NCBI RefSeq assembly: GCF_003947415.1
Contig: NZ_QHKL01000007.1
Span: 186,001-250,000 of the forward strand
Direction: 5' to 3'
Length of the DNA: 64,000 bases
Origin: Amycolatopsis sp. WAC 01376
Lineage (GTDB): Bacteria > Actinomycetota > Actinomycetes > Mycobacteriales > Pseudonocardiaceae
The position numbers and the translations under genes are program-made. How positions within the stretch are numbered: the stretch's first letter is position 1; each line of letters starts with the position of its first letter. Shown piece after piece: positions 61,386-64,000 of the stretch. The notes beneath the pieces were generated by a model, which did not search any database, was not told where the DNA came from, and worked only from the letters and a program-made list of their open reading frames with translations.

Positions 61386-62519
61386 GTGATCACTGAGGTC
61401 TTGCTGGAGCAGGTTGAGGAGGATGTCCGGACCCCGGTCCTCTTCAAGGGGTTCCTGGAACCCGGAGTGCAGGCGGCTCAGGCGCTGCTCGTATTGGGGA
61501 AGGTCGCCCGCACCCGGTTCTGGATGCCACCGTCGATGGTGAACCGGCTCATCGCCGAGTCCGACCCGGTGTTCACCACGGACCGGACGGCACTGCGCGC
61601 GGAGGCCTTCTCGCCGTGCTGTGGGGTGTACGCCAGGCTCGATCTGCTCGACGTGGGGAGTCTCGGCGAAGGCTGCACGAACGTCGATCTGTCCGACGCG
61701 ACGCGAACCGTTCTGGCCGGTGTCGTGGCCCAGGATCCGTTGCATCTGACCATTCGTGGCGACGGAATCCGCCTCCGCACGCTCGACGGGCAGAACGACG
61801 AACCCCAGGTGCCACTGCCGGATCGCTGGGTCGCGGGGTTCGCGGAGGTCGCCGCTGTCACGACGGGCGCGGTGAAGAAGGCTGAGCTGGACAAGCCTGC
61901 GACGCGGAACTTCCTCCGCCAGCTCCCGGCCACCGTCGGTCGGTCGTGGGCGGTGGCGTCCGGCAGGGTGCTCCGGCTGACGTCGCTGTCAGGCCGAGAC
62001 TCGATCCCGGCGACCGGGCTGCATCGGCTTCGGGTGATAGAACCGCTGATCCGGTTCGCCCAAGGGCTGACCGTCTACACGCGACCGGGCAGCGAGGTCG
62101 CGACCTGGGTGGTCCAGCTGGAGCGAGCGCGGCTCGTCGTCACGCTGTCCCCGGAGCCGTCTCGTGGCTTTTCGGGTGAAGGCGGCTGGCTGAACTCGCT
62201 GGCAGCATGCATTGAAGCTCCGGAACCCGTCGCGGGTCGCGCCGGTCACGACGTCGTCGACGGCGCGTGGTTCGCGCGTGCGCTCCCGAGCGGGCATGCG
62301 CCGGCGAACGGCCGGCTGGCGAAGGCCCGTGAGCTCGTCGTCGCCGGAGCCGTCCGGTCGCTGCCCGACGGTGGCTACGAGATCAGACGCGCCGGCTCGG
62401 TGCAGCGGGTCCGGCTTTCGCCTACCGGGTGCACGTGCGCTTGGTGGGCCAAGCACCAGGAGACCCGGGGGCCGTGTTCGCATGTACTGGCCGCCCGGAT
62501 GTCAGGGTTTGAGTCGTGA
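61386..62519 (+). CDS. SWIM zinc-finger protein
   Basis: 377 residues, GTG start. The C-terminal SWIM motif is CTCAWWAKHQETRGPCSH, the CxC...CxH pattern, in an otherwise unclassified protein. SWIM fingers bind DNA or proteins. In actinobacteria such genes often sit with MoxR ATPase, VWA and DUF6493-type genes; the convergent neighbour is of that type. The last 18 bp overlap it. Confidence 0.85.
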   Translation: MITEVLLEQVEEDVRTPVLFKGFLEPGVQAAQALLVLGKVARTRFWMPPSMVNRLIAESDPVFTTDRTALRAEAFSPCCGVYARLDLLDVGSLGEGCTNVDLSDATRTVLAGVVAQDPLHLTIRGDGIRLRTLDGQNDEPQVPLPDRWVAGFAEVAAVTTGAVKKAELDKPATRNFLRQLPATVGRSWAVASGRVLRLTSLSGRDSIPATGLHRLRVIEPLIRFAQGLTVYTRPGSEVATWVVQLERARLVVTLSPEPSRGFSGEGGWLNSLAACIEAPEPVAGRAGHDVVDGAWFARALPSGHAPANGRLAKARELVVAGAVRSLPDGGYEIRRAGSVQRVRLSPTGCTCAWWAKHQETRGPCSHVLAARMSGFES

Positions 62520-64000
62520 CGCCGCTTTTGCCGCCTTCGAACTGCCTTTGAAGCCCGCCAGCCATTCCTTCGTTTCGGCGCCGATCGTGCCCGCACCGCG
62601 TTCCACGAGATCTGCGGCGAGTTCCAGCAGTGCGAAGATGCCGCGATGGGAGGGCTCCAGCTTCGGCAGCAACGTGTCCAGTGTGGACAGAACAGCTATC
62701 GGGTGCTCGTTCGCGATGATCGAAAGTCGCGGAGCCAGCCGTGTCGTGATGAGGTGCGGGCCGAGTACGGCCAGGGCCGCGCCGAGTGCGCGGGGGCCGA
62801 GCAACCGCCGGTCCAGAAGAGTCAGTGCGGCGTCCGTGCCGAGTTGGACGGCGGTGAGGCGTTTCAGCGTGAGGCTGGTGGCGATGAGCACCGTGCCAGG
62901 GATGCCCGGGATCGAAGGGCTGTCCAGGAACTGGGGTAGTGCCGACTTCTCAACTGGATAGCCGAATTCGGTGTCGTTGGAGAACAGGGCTTCGGAGACG
63001 GCGGCTTCCAGGTGGTCCCGGTCGTAGGGAGAGGAGACCGCTTCGTGGCATTCCGTGAAGCCGAGCCACTCAGGGGCCGGACCGTCGAAGAGCACGCCCA
63101 GCCAGGGAGCTTTCTGCGGGATTGTTTCCGGGGACCGTCCGATCGTCAAGGAGCTCAGGCCGTAGCCGTCGGGTCCGGTCCTCGCCGTCCAGGCGAGGGG
63201 CGGTCCGGGTTCGCCGCGTAGCGCGGCGGCGGGATCGGCGGATTCGGGGTGCCGGGCCCGCGCGGCGGCGAGGGCGATCCAACCCGTGTCTTCGATGGCC
63301 GGGCCGCCGAGGGCGTAGCGGATGGCGTCGGTGTGCGGTCCGGTGAGTGCGGAGGCGAGCGCGAGGGCTTCGGGCCGGGTGTCCGGCGCGAGCCGGAGCA
63401 GCGCGTCGGCGACGTCATCCTCGGCCGCGTCGGGGTGTTCGAGCATGCGGGAGACGAAGACGACGGGGTCGAGCCAACCGCCTCGGTGAGTGGCGGCGGA
63501 GACGGGGACGGCGGTGCCCTCGAGGAGGGCGGTAATCCGGTGGTGGAGCGGGCGTCGCCAGCCGTCGACCGGTGGCAGGTGGGGCGCGTCGCGCCCGGTG
63601 AGTCCGAGGACGAGGGTGGCGATCATCTTCGGCACGGCCGCGCTGTACTTCTGGTCGGCGATCCTGGTGGCGCGTTTCACCAGCGGTTCGAGGGCGTTCT
63701 GGAGTTCGCCAACGACGCGGTGGGCGCCGTCTAGGGCGGCCAGGAGGAGATCTGCCTGGTCGGGGTCGGCGAGGAGGGAGGAGAGGGCTTCCGCGACGGC
63801 GGCGGGGGTGTCGGGGATTTCGAGCGGGTTGGTGAGCGTCTTGCACTGGTCCCACGGTGGTCGCGTGGGTTCGGGGTATTCGGCGGTCTCGATGACCGGT
63901 GTGTCGTCCGGGGTGGTGCCGAGCCGTGCGGTGGCGAGGGCGCGGACGTCGGAGGCTTCGTGGGTGAGTGCCGCTTCGAAGACGTCGTCGGCGAGGCCGG
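62502..64000 (-). CDS. DUF6493-type protein, C-terminal part (runs off window)
   Basis: The frame is open from the stop at 62502 to the window edge, at least 499 residues, and should continue; a GTG at 63680 is internal. It is rich in helices of ARM/HEAT-like type (EDDVADALLRLAPDTRPEAL, GTDAALTLLDRRLLGPRALG) with WIALAAARARHPES. It resembles the DUF6493/DUF7824-type proteins encoded beside SWIM-protein genes. Function unknown. Convergent with the SWIM gene. Confidence 0.7.
   Translation of the reverse strand, partial: GLADDVFEAALTHEASDVRALATARLGTTPDDTPVIETAEYPEPTRPPWDQCKTLTNPLEIPDTPAAVAEALSSLLADPDQADLLLAALDGAHRVVGELQNALEPLVKRATRIADQKYSAAVPKMIATLVLGLTGRDAPHLPPVDGWRRPLHHRITALLEGTAVPVSAATHRGGWLDPVVFVSRMLEHPDAAEDDVADALLRLAPDTRPEALALASALTGPHTDAIRYALGGPAIEDTGWIALAAARARHPESADPAAALRGEPGPPLAWTARTGPDGYGLSSLTIGRSPETIPQKAPWLGVLFDGPAPEWLGFTECHEAVSSPYDRDHLEAAVSEALFSNDTEFGYPVEKSALPQFLDSPSIPGIPGTVLIATSLTLKRLTAVQLGTDAALTLLDRRLLGPRALGAALAVLGPHLITTRLAPRLSIIANEHPIAVLSTLDTLLPKLEPSHRGIFALLELAADLVERGAGTIGAETKEWLAGFKGSSKAAKAASRLKP

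Overview
The window is high-GC actinobacterial DNA. Gene content (F420-dependent oxidoreductase, LAL-type regulators, DUF5703 and DUF4383 proteins, many GTG/TTG starts, several leaderless promoters) and the repeat flavour suggest Amycolatopsis or another Pseudonocardiaceae; this taxonomic placement is inference. No rRNA, tRNA or CRISPR array was seen.

Layout. 0-6 kb: an SDR fragment, a coupled T5orf172/DUF2510 gene pair, small hypothetical proteins, an FGE-sulfatase-fold protein, a GNAT acetyltransferase and a Cmx/CmrA-type chloramphenicol exporter with its own promoter, leaderless leader ORF and hairpin. 6-10 kb: a reductase/AhpD-like pair, a block of MITE-like intergenic repeats and a Tat-exported cholesterol oxidase. 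10-14.3 kb: an S4-domain protein and two coupled secreted beta-helix proteins carrying CBM2 modules. 14.3-18.4 kb: a methyltransferase/TetR divergent pair with two operators, fchA-folD, and an exported peptidoglycan hydrolase-like protein. 19-21.5 kb: a large secreted CBM56/beta-helix protein with a DasR-like operator. 21.6-25.2 kb: aldehyde dehydrogenase, a catalase-fold protein, a DUF4383 protein and manganese catalase.

25.6-32 kb: a degraded 6.4 kb prophage. It is bounded by a 14-bp direct repeat and sits inside a palindromic repeat whose paralogous empty copy is present at 8 kb in the same window. It keeps small terminase, a truncated large terminase, tail remnants, a lytic transglycosylase-like protein and a broken tyrosine integrase, plus two plus-strand cargo genes flanked by a recurring TGGTGTGCACACCA palindrome.

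32-41 kb: a BrkB-like membrane protein, then a LAL regulator-glutaredoxin-small SH3-like operon, then a LanM-type lanthipeptide synthetase followed 13 bp later by a 64-residue peptide gene that has no cysteine. Two matching palindromes lie upstream of lanM, followed by two divergent proteins sharing a WGL-GL-GLLG membrane motif. This is the most promising candidate for an undescribed system. 41-64 kb: regulator/enzyme pairs (MarR/SDR, MocR/class-V aminotransferase with overlapping start codons, TetR/beta-helix protein), transporters, peptidases, uppP, an F420 oxidoreductase, a PAP2-like protein and, at the right edge, a SWIM zinc-finger gene convergent with a DUF6493-type protein that runs off the window.

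Most start codons were chosen by ribosome-binding site and gene overlap rather than by longest frame; stems and motif spacings were counted by eye.
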